This document shows, piece after piece, positions 8,610 to 17,528 of a stretch of DNA of 64,000 nucleotides. Where the stretch lies: contig CBDDHW010000065.1 of assembly GCA_965228575.1 (NCBI GenBank), positions 4,846 to 68,845 of the forward strand. Direction: 5' to 3'. A model generated the notes under the pieces. It made no database searches. It saw only the letters and a list, made by a program, of their open reading frames with translations, and was not told where the DNA came from. A program made the position numbers and the translations under genes. Source of the DNA: UBA11612 sp965228575. GTDB lineage: Bacteria; Pseudomonadota; Alphaproteobacteria; Rhodospirillales; Rhodospirillaceae. The number at the start of each line of letters is the position of its first letter. Position 1 is the first letter of the stretch.

Positions 8610-9398
8610 CTAGCTGTAGGCGGCGATGCGTCCAACCGGTTTGAAGCCAAGCCGTTCATATAAGGCTCGGGCGGTCTCCGCGGTCTGAACACCCGCCAGG
8701 CGCATGTTTGCTTTTTTCGCCTCGCGCAGCGCTGCAATCATGAGCGCTACCCCGTATCCCTTGCCCTGAGTGTTGGCCAGGGCCGCCATCGAGTAAAAGT
8801 TCAGGATTCCGTGAGAACTCGAGGCTTCTTGAACAGCGACGGGTTTGCCAGAGAGATATCCCACATACAGCCGCAAGGGAGAGCCCGGCGAGATCGCAGC
8901 TTCTTTGGTATCCATGTAGAAAGTTTTGAGATTTTCGTCGGGCGGGTTTGTCGCCACCGCAAGAACATTGGCAAAATCTTCCAGCGCTTCGGTTGTTGAA
9001 ACCTTCCTAATCTCTAGCTCTTTCGGCAAATTGCCTGGAATGTTGCGCTTGTCGTCCATGGTCATGGCCATGATCCATTCCTCTTCGGGGCAGGCTAGAC
9101 CAAATCCCTTAAGCGTATCTTCCATAGAGCCATGTCCAGACAGCGGCCCTATGACCCAACTGAAAGGCGCTGACTTACTTTGAAAATGTTTGATCGCGGC
9201 TTCGGCGCGATCCAGCCCGAAACGGGGGTGCAATTCCGATTTGCCAATCACATTGACCGACGGACAAGAAAGGCCGGAGTCCACAACAAGAAGGTCCGGA
9301 GAGTCTTGGACCTCTGCATCTTCCCTGGATTTCGCCAAGTAGGATGCACGATCCCAATAGTTTGATTCAAATGCCTTCAGTATCGCTGAGCGGTCCAT
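8610..9398 (-). CDS. GNAT-family N-acetyltransferase
   Basis: This 262-residue protein has a divergent N-terminal half and a C-terminal GNAT domain. The acetyl-CoA loop is visible as NTQGKGYGVALM near 218, followed by the typical ARALYERLGFKPVG end. The substrate cannot be told. It lies 6 bp downstream of the uracil-DNA glycosylase gene on the same strand and converges with the peroxidase gene. Confidence 0.8.
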   Translation of the reverse strand: MDRSAILKAFESNYWDRASYLAKSREDAEVQDSPDLLVVDSGLSCPSVNVIGKSELHPRFGLDRAEAAIKHFQSKSAPFSWVIGPLSGHGSMEDTLKGFGLACPEEEWIMAMTMDDKRNIPGNLPKELEIRKVSTTEALEDFANVLAVATNPPDENLKTFYMDTKEAAISPGSPLRLYVGYLSGKPVAVQEASSSHGILNFYSMAALANTQGKGYGVALMIAALREAKKANMRLAGVQTAETARALYERLGFKPVGRIAAYS

Positions 9399-9404
9399 GA
9401 TACA

Positions 9405-10082
9405 TCACCGATTTATGTCTTTACCCGTCGCTTTAATCGCCGTCTTGAGTGCGGCGTGGAACATTGCCTCCGTAAGAACTTTGGTGTTCACGTTGTATCG
9501 GGAGCAATGGTAACTGTCGGTCATACATAGTTCGTTGTCAAAACTATGTAATGCACCATGGGAGAAAGGATAATGGGATTTACGTAAATCTAAGGTTGAT
9601 AAAACCGCATCATGGGCGATTTTTCCTAAGGAAAATATAGTCTTAAGGTTGGGGAGTGCGTCGATTTCCGCCGCCAGATACTCTCGGCAGGTCTTTTGCT
9701 CTGCTGGTGTGGGCTTGTTGGCAGGGGGAACGCAGCGCACCGCATTGGTAATGCGGCATCCGACCAATTCCAGTCCATCGTCTGGGTCGGCTCCGTATTG
9801 TCCTTGCGCGAGGCCGAATTTCAGCAAACTCGGGTACAATAGATCCCCAGCATAGTCCCCCGTAAAGGGGCGGCCCGTCCGGTTTGCCCCTTTGAGTCCC
9901 GGAGCGAGCCCGACAATCAGTATTTTTGCGGTGGCAGGTCCGAAAGCGGGAACCGCTCCATTAAACCAATCTGGAAATTTGGCCTTATTCTCTGTGCGAA
10001 AATCGACGAGGCGCGGACAGCGTCCGCAATCGCGGGACGGGGCGGCCTGCCGCGCCGCGTCATCCAACCGATTAGCTTTCAT
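9405..10082 (-). CDS. Uracil-DNA glycosylase, family 5 (UdgB)-like
   Basis: The 225-residue protein removes uracil or other deaminated bases from DNA. The N-terminal CGRCPRLVDFR cysteine pair is consistent with the Fe-S cluster of family 4/5 enzymes. Motif A reads VGLAPGLKGANRTGRPFTGD, typical of family 5, and the second motif is YHCSRYNVNTKVLT, where relatives usually have HPS; the Pro to Cys change is odd. Its start overlaps the end of the upstream NYN gene by 4 bp (ATGA), so they are coupled. Confidence 0.87.
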   Translation of the reverse strand: MKANRLDDAARQAAPSRDCGRCPRLVDFRTENKAKFPDWFNGAVPAFGPATAKILIVGLAPGLKGANRTGRPFTGDYAGDLLYPSLLKFGLAQGQYGADPDDGLELVGCRITNAVRCVPPANKPTPAEQKTCREYLAAEIDALPNLKTIFSLGKIAHDAVLSTLDLRKSHYPFSHGALHSFDNELCMTDSYHCSRYNVNTKVLTEAMFHAALKTAIKATGKDINR

Positions 10083-10627
10083 ATAGCGTGCGTACCGTTT
10101 TCTGGACGCGCGAGAACAGGCAGCAGATCTGCGAGCTCAATAAAATTGTCAGCTTGTCTGCGCAGTTCATCGGATAAGAATGGTGGTTGGGTCTTTAAGC
10201 TTGAGATGACCGAAACGCGGACCCCTTGACGTTGCGCCACTTCCACGACCCGCCTGAAGTCGCCGTCGCCCGACATGAGAATGATATGCTCCACCTGAGG
10301 GGCGAGGTCCATCATGTCCACCGCCAGTTCGACGTCCATATTTCCTTTAACGTGCCGCTGGCCGCTTTGATCCGTGTATTCCTTCGCCGGCTTTGTGACG
10401 ACCGAGTAGCCATTGTAGGACAGCCAGTCGATAAGTGGCCGGAGAGGGGAATAGTCTTGGTCTTCCATTAATGCGGTATAGTAAATCGCACGCACGAGCT
10501 TGCCTTTGGATGAAAACAACTCCAGCAAACGCCGGTAATCGATATCAATGCCAAGAGCTTTTGCGGTTCCGTGGAGGTTTGCCCCGTCGATAAACACCGC
10601 CAGGCGTTCGTCAGGATAAAATAGCAT
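10079..10627 (-). CDS. NYN-domain (LabA/DUF88) protein
   Basis: The 182-residue protein is a PIN-like NYN domain. The acidic active-site pattern is present: FIDGANLHG near residue 12, GNMDVELAVDMM near 95 and LMSGDGDFRRVVE near 118. Such domains bind Mg2+ and are putative RNases; LabA relatives affect gene regulation. It is the first gene of a minus-strand unit with the uracil-DNA glycosylase and GNAT genes and is divergent from folK. The nuclease activity is inferred from the family, not shown. Confidence 0.85.
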   Translation of the reverse strand: MLFYPDERLAVFIDGANLHGTAKALGIDIDYRRLLELFSSKGKLVRAIYYTALMEDQDYSPLRPLIDWLSYNGYSVVTKPAKEYTDQSGQRHVKGNMDVELAVDMMDLAPQVEHIILMSGDGDFRRVVEVAQRQGVRVSVISSLKTQPPFLSDELRRQADNFIELADLLPVLARPENGTHAI

Positions 10628-10746
10628 AAAATACCTATTAAAAATAAACGCTTATAAAATAAATATAATGTATTACTTAAATAAAGTAGACTCAATCTCC
10701 AAGGTCAAAAGCCTAGCGAACACGGGCAACGACGACAAGGACCGCC
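10628..10746. promoter_or_regulatory. AT-rich divergent promoter region, NYN gene / folK
   Basis: These 119 bp separate two outward-facing genes, so they must contain both promoters. The half next to the NYN gene (10628-10690) is strikingly AT-rich, with TATAAAATAAATATAATGTATT in it. I could not assign a single -35/-10 pair with confidence. Confidence 0.45.
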
Positions 10747-11250
10747 ATGATCCTCATTGGTGTTGGCAGTAATCTCTCAAGTGCCGCAGGGACTCCCTAT
10801 GACACGTGCCTGGCAGCCCTTAAGGACTTTCCCGCGCACGGGATTTCCGTTTTGCGCTGTTCGCCCTGGTATGAAACCGCACCGGTCCCGGCCTCAGAGC
10901 AACCCTGGTTTATCAATGGGGTTGTGGAGGTCGCGACCGCCCATGAACCAGCAGAATTGCTAGCGCATTTGCATAAAATTGAGGGAATATTCTTGCGCTC
11001 CCGCACCGCTCAAAATGCCGCGCGAACCCTGGATTTGGACCTTTTAAGCTATAACGACGTCATTCAAAAGGGAGGTGGCTCTAGTCCAGTTCTTCCGCAC
11101 CCCCGATTACACGAGCGAGCCTTCGTAATGCTTCCTCTCAATGATCTGGCTCCGGCGTGGCGGCATCCCACCCTCAAGGAGACTGCGGGAGATTTGGTGA
11201 AGAGGCTCTCCCCCGGACAGGCCGCACGGATATATGCGCCAAGCCCTTGA
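10747..11250 (+). CDS. folK: 2-amino-4-hydroxy-6-hydroxymethyldihydropteridine pyrophosphokinase
   Basis: The 167-residue HPPK transfers pyrophosphate from ATP to 6-hydroxymethyl-dihydropterin in folate synthesis. Visible landmarks are GVGSNL at the N-terminus, SPWYETAPVP with WFINGVVEV, the metal/ATP motif ARTLDLDLLSY near 97 and HPRLHERAFVMLPL near 117. The length is usual. It precedes rpoZ by 135 bp, with a good promoter in between, so rpoZ need not depend on folK transcription. Confidence 0.94.
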   Translation: MILIGVGSNLSSAAGTPYDTCLAALKDFPAHGISVLRCSPWYETAPVPASEQPWFINGVVEVATAHEPAELLAHLHKIEGIFLRSRTAQNAARTLDLDLLSYNDVIQKGGGSSPVLPHPRLHERAFVMLPLNDLAPAWRHPTLKETAGDLVKRLSPGQAARIYAPSP

Positions 11251-11285
11251 GTGAAACCCAGAATCCGCGTAAAAGATCGCCTCTT

Positions 11286-11314
11286 TTGAGCTAATCGCCC
11301 GTGACCTATATGAT
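11286..11314 (+). promoter_or_regulatory. Candidate sigma-70 promoter of rpoZ
   Basis: The pair TTGAGC (11286-11291) and TATGAT (11309-11314) is separated by 17 bp, the optimal spacing. It lies 72 bp upstream of the rpoZ start and downstream of folK. It would drive rpoZ, the small coupled ORF and the (p)ppGpp synthetase gene. Confidence 0.5.
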
Positions 11315-11385
11315 ATAGGGATACGGCGGCGCGCGTTGACCTCAGGCGGGAATACGCGCACCCTAATGAAAAATGAGGAGTTCTC

Positions 11386-11847
11386 ATGGCCCGCGTTACG
11401 GTCGAAGATTGTGTTGAAAAGGTCTCCAATCGCTTTGAATTAGTGATGGTAGCCGCTCAGCGTTCGCGCGAGATATCGTCAGGCGCCGAACCGCGCGTCG
11501 AGCGTGACCGTGACAAAAACCCCGTGGTTGCTCTGCGTGAGATTGCCGAAGAAAAAGCAAGTCCGGAAGAGCTGTACAACGGCCTTGTGCAAAGTCTTCA
11601 ACGGCATGTCGAAGTGGATGAGCCAGAGGAAGACGGTTTTGATGCGATGGCATCTGACCCGGAGTTTGCTGGCATCGGCGAGGGCGCAGACGATACAGCC
11701 CCAGCACCACCGCCGCCTAGCGCCGCGCAAGAAGAATCTCCGGCCGTTGAACAGGTCGCCGAAGCCCCAGCAACCTCCGCGCCCGAAACCGAAGAACACC
11801 CTCCGGTCTCTTACGAGGATACGGACGAGGACGACAGCAAAGGGTGA
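11386..11847 (+). CDS. rpoZ: RNA polymerase omega subunit with long acidic tail
   Basis: The first 75 or so residues are a canonical omega fold (ARVTVEDCVEKVSNRFELV, then KNPVVALREIAEEK). The protein is 153 residues, longer than the E. coli subunit (91), because of a roughly 80-residue disordered tail rich in Asp, Glu, Pro and Ala. Acidic C-terminal extensions of omega are common in alphaproteobacteria. GAGGAG precedes the ATG. It lies just upstream of the rsh gene, an association conserved widely. Omega binds (p)ppGpp in E. coli. Confidence 0.95.
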   Translation: MARVTVEDCVEKVSNRFELVMVAAQRSREISSGAEPRVERDRDKNPVVALREIAEEKASPEELYNGLVQSLQRHVEVDEPEEDGFDAMASDPEFAGIGEGADDTAPAPPPPSAAQEESPAVEQVAEAPATSAPETEEHPPVSYEDTDEDDSKG

Positions 11848-11851
11848 GTTT

Positions 11852-11968
11852 ATGGCGCGTGAGGATGTATTAAGAGCCGCACGCGCCCACGGTTACGCAC
11901 TCATCGCACTTTCAAACTGTAGTGGACCGGTCGCATTCGATGCGCCTCCTGAGATGGGGGGCCTCTAG
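11852..11968 (+). CDS. Short coupled ORF between rpoZ and rsh (38 residues)
   Basis: ATG 11852 opens 38 codons (start MAREDVLRAARAHGYALIAL) ending at TAG 11966-11968. The last base of the stop is the first base of the GTG start of the rsh gene (TAGTG), the hallmark of translational coupling. The start is 4 bp after the rpoZ stop, with AAAGGGTGAG as a plausible ribosome-binding site. The sequence predicts a short helix and then a turn-rich end with one Cys. I know no family for it. It may be a real micro-protein or only a coupling leader that hands ribosomes from rpoZ to rsh. Confidence 0.5.
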   Translation: MAREDVLRAARAHGYALIALSNCSGPVAFDAPPEMGGL

Positions 11969-14127
11969 TGCTGCGTCAGTTCGAACTCGTCGAAAGGGTC
12001 AAATCATACGATTTGGGCGCGGATGAAGAGGCGCTTAACCGCGCTTACGTCTATGCGATGAAAATGCACGGGTCCCAGAAGAGGGCGTCGGGCGACCCTT
12101 ACTTTTCCCATCCCATTGAAGTTGCCGGTATCCTGACGAACTACAAGCTCGATACCGCATCTATTGTCACCGCGCTTTTGCACGATGTTGTTGAGGACAC
12201 CCACGCGACTCTCGAGGAAATTGGGGAGTTGTTTGGAGATGAAGTCGCGCGGCTCGTGGACGGCGTAACAAAACTTACCCGTATTCAAATTCAGAACGTC
12301 CAAACGAAACAAGCAGAGAACTTTCGCAAGCTTGTTCTCGCAATGTCCGAGGACATCCGGGTTCTAATGGTGAAACTCGCTGATCGCCTTCACAATATGC
12401 GTACGCTGAATTTCATTTCCAGCGAAGAAAAACGCCGTACGATCGCTCTGGAAACCATGGAAATTTATGCCCCGCTAGCTGAGCGAACGGGCATGCAAGA
12501 CATCAAAACTGAATTGGAAGACTTAGCGTTTGCCGAGCTTCATGAAGAGGCGCGGACCTCAATTTTGCGCAGATTGAGATATTTGGAACTGCACGGCGGC
12601 GAATTGGTCGTCAAAATCATGGATGAGCTCGACCAAGTCATCTCTAAAGCTGGAGTAAAAGGGTACGTATCGGGCCGTGAAAAAACGGCGTTTTCCATTT
12701 GGCGAAAAATGCAGATTAAAGATGTTAGCTTTGAGCAACTTTCCGACATCATGGCATTCCGCATCGTCGTCGACACTGTGGAGGATTGCTACAAAACTCT
12801 AGGTGTAGTTCACCGTGAATATCCCACCGTTCCTGGACGTTTTAAGGATTATATCTCGACGCCGAAACGCAATGGGTACCGGTCGATCCATACATCTGTG
12901 ATTGGACCTGAGCGGCACAGAATCGAAATTCAAATTCGCACACACCAAATGCAGGAGATTGCCGAACTCGGGGTTGCTGCCCATTGGAGATACAAAACAG
13001 ATTTGTTTGGAGACGCATCAGTCAAACCCATGGAAGGGCGGCAGTATTCGTGGCTTAGAGAGTTGCTGGAAATTCTAGATCACGCTCAGACACCGGAAGA
13101 ATTTCTTGAGCATACCAAGCTCGAAATGTTCCACGACCAAGTGTTTTGCTTTACGCCGAAGGGCGACCTCATAGCGTTGCCGAAAGGGGCGAGTGCCGTC
13201 GACTTCGCCTATGCGGTTCACACGGAAGTCGGAAATACTTGCGTTGGGGCGAAGGTAAACGCGCGAATTGTTCCTTTGCGCACACGCCTGCAAAACGGTG
13301 ATCAAGTTGAGATCATGACCTCTTCGGCGCAGAAACCGTCACCGGAGTGGGAGGGCTTTGTGGTCACCGGAAAAGCCCGAGCCCACCTACGCCGGAGATT
13401 CCGTGCTGAAGCGCGGACCGAATACATCAAATTGGGACGGGAAATCCTTGAAAAGACCTTCGCGAAGGACGGGCTTGAACTTACGGATAAGGGTCTTAAG
13501 GGAGTCCTCGATAAATTCGGGGTTGAAGATCTTGAAGATCTTTATGTTCAGGTAGGCGAGGGACGGCGCGTTGGCCGGGAAGTTCTTGTCGCTGTCTATC
13601 CTGGCGTTCGCGATTCAAACGACGAAAATGTCGTGAATTTGTCACAAGCTCGCCTCAAACAGTCGCATGATAAGGATGAGGCGGTTGCGATCCGCGGCCT
13701 CACACCCGGAATGGCAGTTCATATATCAACATGCTGCCATCCGCTCCCTGGGGACCGCATCGTTGGTATTGCGACGGACGGTCGAGGCGTAGAAGTGCAT
13801 ACCATTGATTGCGAGCAACTGGATGAGGTAACGGAAGACCCTGATCGGTGGATTGATTTGGCTTGGAATCCTGAAAAGGACAACCAAATCCATATTGGCC
13901 GGGTTAGTTTGGTTGTTGCGAATGAGCCAGGAAGCCTTGGTGAGTTATCAACGGTAATTGCGCGAAATTACGGGAATATTTCAAATTTGAAAGTTGTTAA
14001 CCGTACATCGGAATTTTTTGATATGGCTGTAGACATTGAAGTTCGTGATGTGAAACACCTTGCGAACATTATTGCAGCCTTGCGTGCTACGTCCTCGATA
14101 AATTCTGTCGAGCGTGCGCGCGGATAA
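11968..14127 (+). CDS. rsh: Bifunctional (p)ppGpp synthetase/hydrolase
   Basis: The 719-residue stringent-response enzyme has the full long-RSH layout: HD hydrolase (ALLHDVVEDTHAT near 70), synthetase with RFKDYISTPKRNGYRSIHT near 290, TGS near 390-450, and a C-terminal ACT domain near 645-719. The HDxxED motif is intact and the synthetase loop is the RxKD type found in bifunctional Rel/SpoT rather than in synthetase-only RelA. The start is GTG 11968, overlapping the upstream micro-ORF. As the only RSH in the window it probably makes and destroys (p)ppGpp. It is followed 16 bp later by a DUF2062 gene. Confidence 0.95.
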   Translation: MLRQFELVERVKSYDLGADEEALNRAYVYAMKMHGSQKRASGDPYFSHPIEVAGILTNYKLDTASIVTALLHDVVEDTHATLEEIGELFGDEVARLVDGVTKLTRIQIQNVQTKQAENFRKLVLAMSEDIRVLMVKLADRLHNMRTLNFISSEEKRRTIALETMEIYAPLAERTGMQDIKTELEDLAFAELHEEARTSILRRLRYLELHGGELVVKIMDELDQVISKAGVKGYVSGREKTAFSIWRKMQIKDVSFEQLSDIMAFRIVVDTVEDCYKTLGVVHREYPTVPGRFKDYISTPKRNGYRSIHTSVIGPERHRIEIQIRTHQMQEIAELGVAAHWRYKTDLFGDASVKPMEGRQYSWLRELLEILDHAQTPEEFLEHTKLEMFHDQVFCFTPKGDLIALPKGASAVDFAYAVHTEVGNTCVGAKVNARIVPLRTRLQNGDQVEIMTSSAQKPSPEWEGFVVTGKARAHLRRRFRAEARTEYIKLGREILEKTFAKDGLELTDKGLKGVLDKFGVEDLEDLYVQVGEGRRVGREVLVAVYPGVRDSNDENVVNLSQARLKQSHDKDEAVAIRGLTPGMAVHISTCCHPLPGDRIVGIATDGRGVEVHTIDCEQLDEVTEDPDRWIDLAWNPEKDNQIHIGRVSLVVANEPGSLGELSTVIARNYGNISNLKVVNRTSEFFDMAVDIEVRDVKHLANIIAALRATSSINSVERARG

Positions 14128-14143
14128 CTGAGCGGCTACTCAA

Positions 14144-14743
14144 ATGTTTAAACGACGTACGGCGCGGTCGCCGTTTTCACAGGTTTTTGGGTTTCTCTGG
14201 CCCCAAATGGGCTGGCGCCGGGCAACCTCTTATCACTGGCATCGATTAAAGCGAATCCCGGGTACACCGGAGAGTATCGCAATGGGGTTTGCGTGTGGAG
14301 CCGCCGCGTCAATGATGCCCTTTATGGGCTTTCACTTTATTATCTCCGCGGTTTTTGCGTGGTTGTTGCGCGGAAGTATTATCGCGTCGGCGCTAGGAAC
14401 AATTGTTGGAAACCCATGGACTTTTCCATTCATTTGGGTGGGAACGTATAAAATTGGGCAAGTGTTGCTCGGTATCGATACATCGGTAGAGGGCGAGGCA
14501 CCGTTCCAGCAAATGTTCATTGGTTTGTTCGAAGCTATTCAAACATTCGATGGAGATCTCTTCGTCGAGAAAGTTATGCCAATCTTTATTCCAATGCTCG
14601 CGGGCAGTCTCCCAGTTTCTCTCGCAGTTGGGGCGGCAAGTTACTTTATAATTTTAAAGCCCGTGCGCGCGGTCCACAAACTACGCCAAGAACGTAAATT
14701 GGCGCGGGATATCTCATCGCCAACTGAGCACGTCGCTAAATGA
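14144..14743 (+). CDS. DUF2062 membrane protein
   Basis: The 199-residue protein matches DUF2062: a basic N-terminus, the motif GTPESIAMGFACGAAASMMPF near 38-58, a hydrophobic helix, then GNPWTFPFIWVGTYKIG near 87-103 and a C-terminal membrane segment. The biochemical role of the family is unknown. In alphaproteobacteria it often sits between rsh and pdxJ, as here; it overlaps pdxJ by 4 bp (ATGA). Confidence 0.85.
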   Translation: MFKRRTARSPFSQVFGFLWPQMGWRRATSYHWHRLKRIPGTPESIAMGFACGAAASMMPFMGFHFIISAVFAWLLRGSIIASALGTIVGNPWTFPFIWVGTYKIGQVLLGIDTSVEGEAPFQQMFIGLFEAIQTFDGDLFVEKVMPIFIPMLAGSLPVSLAVGAASYFIILKPVRAVHKLRQERKLARDISSPTEHVAK

Positions 14744-15507
14744 CGACGAAACCCGGTGCATCATCCTATCTTCGCCTGGGTGTAAATGTTGATCACGTCG
14801 CAACCGTCCGGAATGCGCGGGGAGGGAGTCACCCAGACCCGGTGCGCGCAGCGGTATTGGCGGCCAAAGCGGGCGCCGATGGAATCACAGCACACTTGCG
14901 GGAAGATCGCCGGCACATTTCTGACTCAGATATCGAAAAGTTGATGGGTGATCTCGATATTCCCTTGAACCTGGAAATGGCCGCGACCGACGAGATGCTA
15001 GAGATCGCGCTACGGCACAAACCGCATGCGGTATGCCTTGTGCCCGAAAAACGCGAGGAGCGCACGACAGAAGGAGGTCTGGACGTTGCATCCGCGCACA
15101 ATCACCTGGCGCGATTTGTCAATGAATTGGGAGGAGCTGAAATTCGCGTCTCTCTGTTTATTGAGCCCGACGCTAAACAACTTGACGCGGTAAGGAGTTT
15201 GGGCGCGCCGGTCATAGAACTTCACACCGGGGCGTATTGCGATGCTGCTGCCGGCGCACATCAGGAAAAGCTGCTCAAAAAAATTCAAGATGCAGCAGCC
15301 TATGCAGAGTCCATAGGATTAGAATGCCATGCGGGGCATGGGCTGAGTTATGATACGGTTGCACCTATTGCAGCGATCCCAACAGTAAAAGAGTTGAATA
15401 TCGGCCACTTTTTGGTTGGCGAGGCGATATTTGATGGGTTTGCGGTGGCAATTCAGCGCATGCGTGAGACAATGGACGCCGCGCGCGAACAAAATCATTC
15501 GAAATAG
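14740..15507 (+). CDS. pdxJ: Pyridoxine 5'-phosphate synthase
   Basis: The 255-residue TIM-barrel enzyme condenses 3-amino-2-oxopropyl phosphate with deoxyxylulose 5-phosphate to give pyridoxine 5'-phosphate. Signatures include LGVNVDHVATVRNARG at the N-terminus, GITAHLREDRRHI near 47 and the GHGLSYDTV phosphate loop near 200. Length is typical. It is tightly packed between the DUF2062 gene (4-bp overlap) and acpS (9-bp gap). Confidence 0.96.
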   Translation: MTTKPGASSYLRLGVNVDHVATVRNARGGSHPDPVRAAVLAAKAGADGITAHLREDRRHISDSDIEKLMGDLDIPLNLEMAATDEMLEIALRHKPHAVCLVPEKREERTTEGGLDVASAHNHLARFVNELGGAEIRVSLFIEPDAKQLDAVRSLGAPVIELHTGAYCDAAAGAHQEKLLKKIQDAAAYAESIGLECHAGHGLSYDTVAPIAAIPTVKELNIGHFLVGEAIFDGFAVAIQRMRETMDAAREQNHSK

Positions 15508-15516
15508 TGGTGAAAT

Positions 15517-15936
15517 ATGATTATCGGCATTGGGAGTGACCTGATCGATATCCGCCGGATCGAAAAAACCGTGGAACGCTTTGGGGATCGGTTTCTTCAA
15601 CGCATCTACACGGACGTCGAGCGCAAAAAAGCCGAGCGGCGGCGCGGAGCAGGAATCTCGTATATCGCCACACTGGCCAAGCGATACGCTGCGAAGGAAG
15701 CCGCGTCCAAGGCGCTCGGCACAGGATTTCGAAAAGGCGTGTACTGGCGAGATTTGGGTGTGGTGAATTTACCTACTGGCAAGCCGACCGTTGAAATGAG
15801 TGGTGGCGCTGCGTCCCGGCTCGCCGCCTTGACACCACCGGGTATGAAAGCCCAGGTCGATCTTACGATCACAGACGAATTCCCTATTGCTGAAGCAGTT
15901 GTAATAATTTCGGCCGTACAAGAGAACGCGCACTAG
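15517..15936 (+). CDS. acpS: Holo-[acyl-carrier-protein] synthase
   Basis: The 139-residue phosphopantetheinyl transferase activates acyl carrier protein. The two Mg2+/CoA motifs are present: IGIGSDLIDIRRIEKT at the N-terminus and AKRYAAKEAASKALGTGF near 55. A pdxJ-acpS-lepB order is common in alphaproteobacteria. Confidence 0.95.
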   Translation: MIIGIGSDLIDIRRIEKTVERFGDRFLQRIYTDVERKKAERRRGAGISYIATLAKRYAAKEAASKALGTGFRKGVYWRDLGVVNLPTGKPTVEMSGGAASRLAALTPPGMKAQVDLTITDEFPIAEAVVIISAVQENAH

Positions 15937-16057
15937 GTCTTATCCGGCTAACGTGTATGGCGCCGCCCTTGACTTTCCCCCAACACACTGGCTTGATCTG
16001 CGCGCATTTGCGGGTTCCCACGCGGGTTCAAGAGTGTAACGGCCTAATTCTCTTTTA

Positions 16058-16816
16058 ATGACAAAGATTGGTTCGACGATGTCCGGTTCGAGGCGGCAGG
16101 AAGGTTTTTGGGAAACTGTCCACACGCTCGTTTACGCAATCGTTATCGCTCTGATCATTCGCACGTTTCTTTTTGAACCCTTTAATATTCCTTCGGGTTC
16201 CATGATTCCGACGCTATTAGTCGGAGACTACCTTTTCGTTTCGAAATACTCCTACGGATATAGCAAGCATTCCTTCCCGTTCAGCGCGGCGCCGTTTGAT
16301 GGTCGAATTATCGACTCTGAGCCTGAACGCGGAGACGTGCTAGTGTTCAAATTACCTTCTGACCAGAAAACAGATTACATTAAACGCTTGATTGGTCTTC
16401 CTGGTGATACGATCCAAATGCGAGACGGTCGTTTGTATATTAATGGTGAACTCGTGGAACGCGAAGCGGTTGGTGAGTACGAATACCGCAATACGTATGG
16501 CAGCGTTCTTCGGCCAATGCGCTATATCGAGAGACTCCCCGGAGGCAAAGAACATTACATATTGGAGGAGGGGGATAATCGGCGCCTCGATAACACTCCC
16601 GAATTTAAAGTTCCGGACGGCCACTATTTTATGATGGGCGATAACCGCGACAACTCAGTGGATAGCCGTGCGAACGTCGGCTACGTACCGGTAGAAAACT
16701 TTGTTGGTCGCGCTGAATTTTTGTTTTTCTCAACGAACGGTACGGCCGCACTGTGGGAAGTTTGGCGGTGGCCCTTCGCAATCCGCTTTAGCCGGCTTTT
16801 CGACGGTATTGAATAG
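16058..16816 (+). CDS. lepB: Signal peptidase I
   Basis: The 252-residue inner-membrane protease removes Sec and Tat signal peptides. One membrane helix (about 22-39) precedes the catalytic domain. Ser48 is in NIPSGSMIPTLL and the general-base lysine in TDYIKRLIGLPGDTIQ near residue 108, with the family box MGDNRDNSVDSR near 194. A second in-frame ATG seven codons in (16079) could be the real start. The rnc gene begins 8 bp after the stop. Confidence 0.94.
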   Translation: MTKIGSTMSGSRRQEGFWETVHTLVYAIVIALIIRTFLFEPFNIPSGSMIPTLLVGDYLFVSKYSYGYSKHSFPFSAAPFDGRIIDSEPERGDVLVFKLPSDQKTDYIKRLIGLPGDTIQMRDGRLYINGELVEREAVGEYEYRNTYGSVLRPMRYIERLPGGKEHYILEEGDNRRLDNTPEFKVPDGHYFMMGDNRDNSVDSRANVGYVPVENFVGRAEFLFFSTNGTAALWEVWRWPFAIRFSRLFDGIE

Positions 16817-16823
16817 CGCTTTC

Positions 16824-17528
16824 ATGGCGAACCGCCGCGCCAAGCTTGAAGATGCTCTGGGATATCAATTCACAAATCCCGACCTTCTCACAGAAGCCTT
16901 AACCCATAGAGGGTTTTTGGGAACGACCTCTCAGGCCGGTAAGGACAAGCCGACCTTGGTTGCGAATGAAAGGCTCGAATTCCTCGGGGATCGGGTTCTT
17001 GGATTGGTCATTGCTGATGAACTCCTGAGGAGTTATCCGGATGAGAACGAAGGTGCATTGGCGACCCGCCTCGCGGCGCTTGTCAGCGCGCCAGCCTTGG
17101 CGCAAGTCGCAGAAACATTTGATGTTGAATCCCACATTCGATTAGCGCCTGGCCATCAAATCGATGCGACCGAGTCAGCGATCCTTGCTGATGCGTGCGA
17201 AGCCATCATTGGAGCGATGTTTTTGGATGGTGGCTTAGAGGTGGCGTCGCGCTTTGTGCGAGAGCGATGGAAACCTCTTATGCGCGCAGAGATCGCACCT
17301 CCAAAAGACCCCAAAACAACTCTGCAAGAATGGGCGCAAGGCCGAGGTCTGCCGCTTCCAGAGTATAAGCTCATATCAGAGTCCGGGCCGGCCCATGCTC
17401 CGGAGTTTACCGTGTCTGTAACGGTGGAAGGGGCTCCAGTATTCGAAGGGCAAGGCCGTGCGAAGAGATTGGCGGAACAGGTGGCGGCGAGCGCGTTACT
17501 CGAATATCTGACGAAGGAATCGCAGTGA
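16824..17528 (+). CDS. rnc: Ribonuclease III
   Basis: The 234-residue enzyme cuts double-stranded RNA in rRNA and mRNA maturation. The signature NERLEFLGDRVLGL lies near residue 48; a second acidic site (ADACEAIIGAMFLDGG) near 121 completes the metal centre. A C-terminal double-stranded RNA-binding domain spans about 157-230. The frame is open upstream into lepB, but ATG 16824 is the first start that gives a normal RNase III N-terminus. The stop overlaps the GTG start of era. Confidence 0.94.
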   Translation: MANRRAKLEDALGYQFTNPDLLTEALTHRGFLGTTSQAGKDKPTLVANERLEFLGDRVLGLVIADELLRSYPDENEGALATRLAALVSAPALAQVAETFDVESHIRLAPGHQIDATESAILADACEAIIGAMFLDGGLEVASRFVRERWKPLMRAEIAPPKDPKTTLQEWAQGRGLPLPEYKLISESGPAHAPEFTVSVTVEGAPVFEGQGRAKRLAEQVAASALLEYLTKESQ

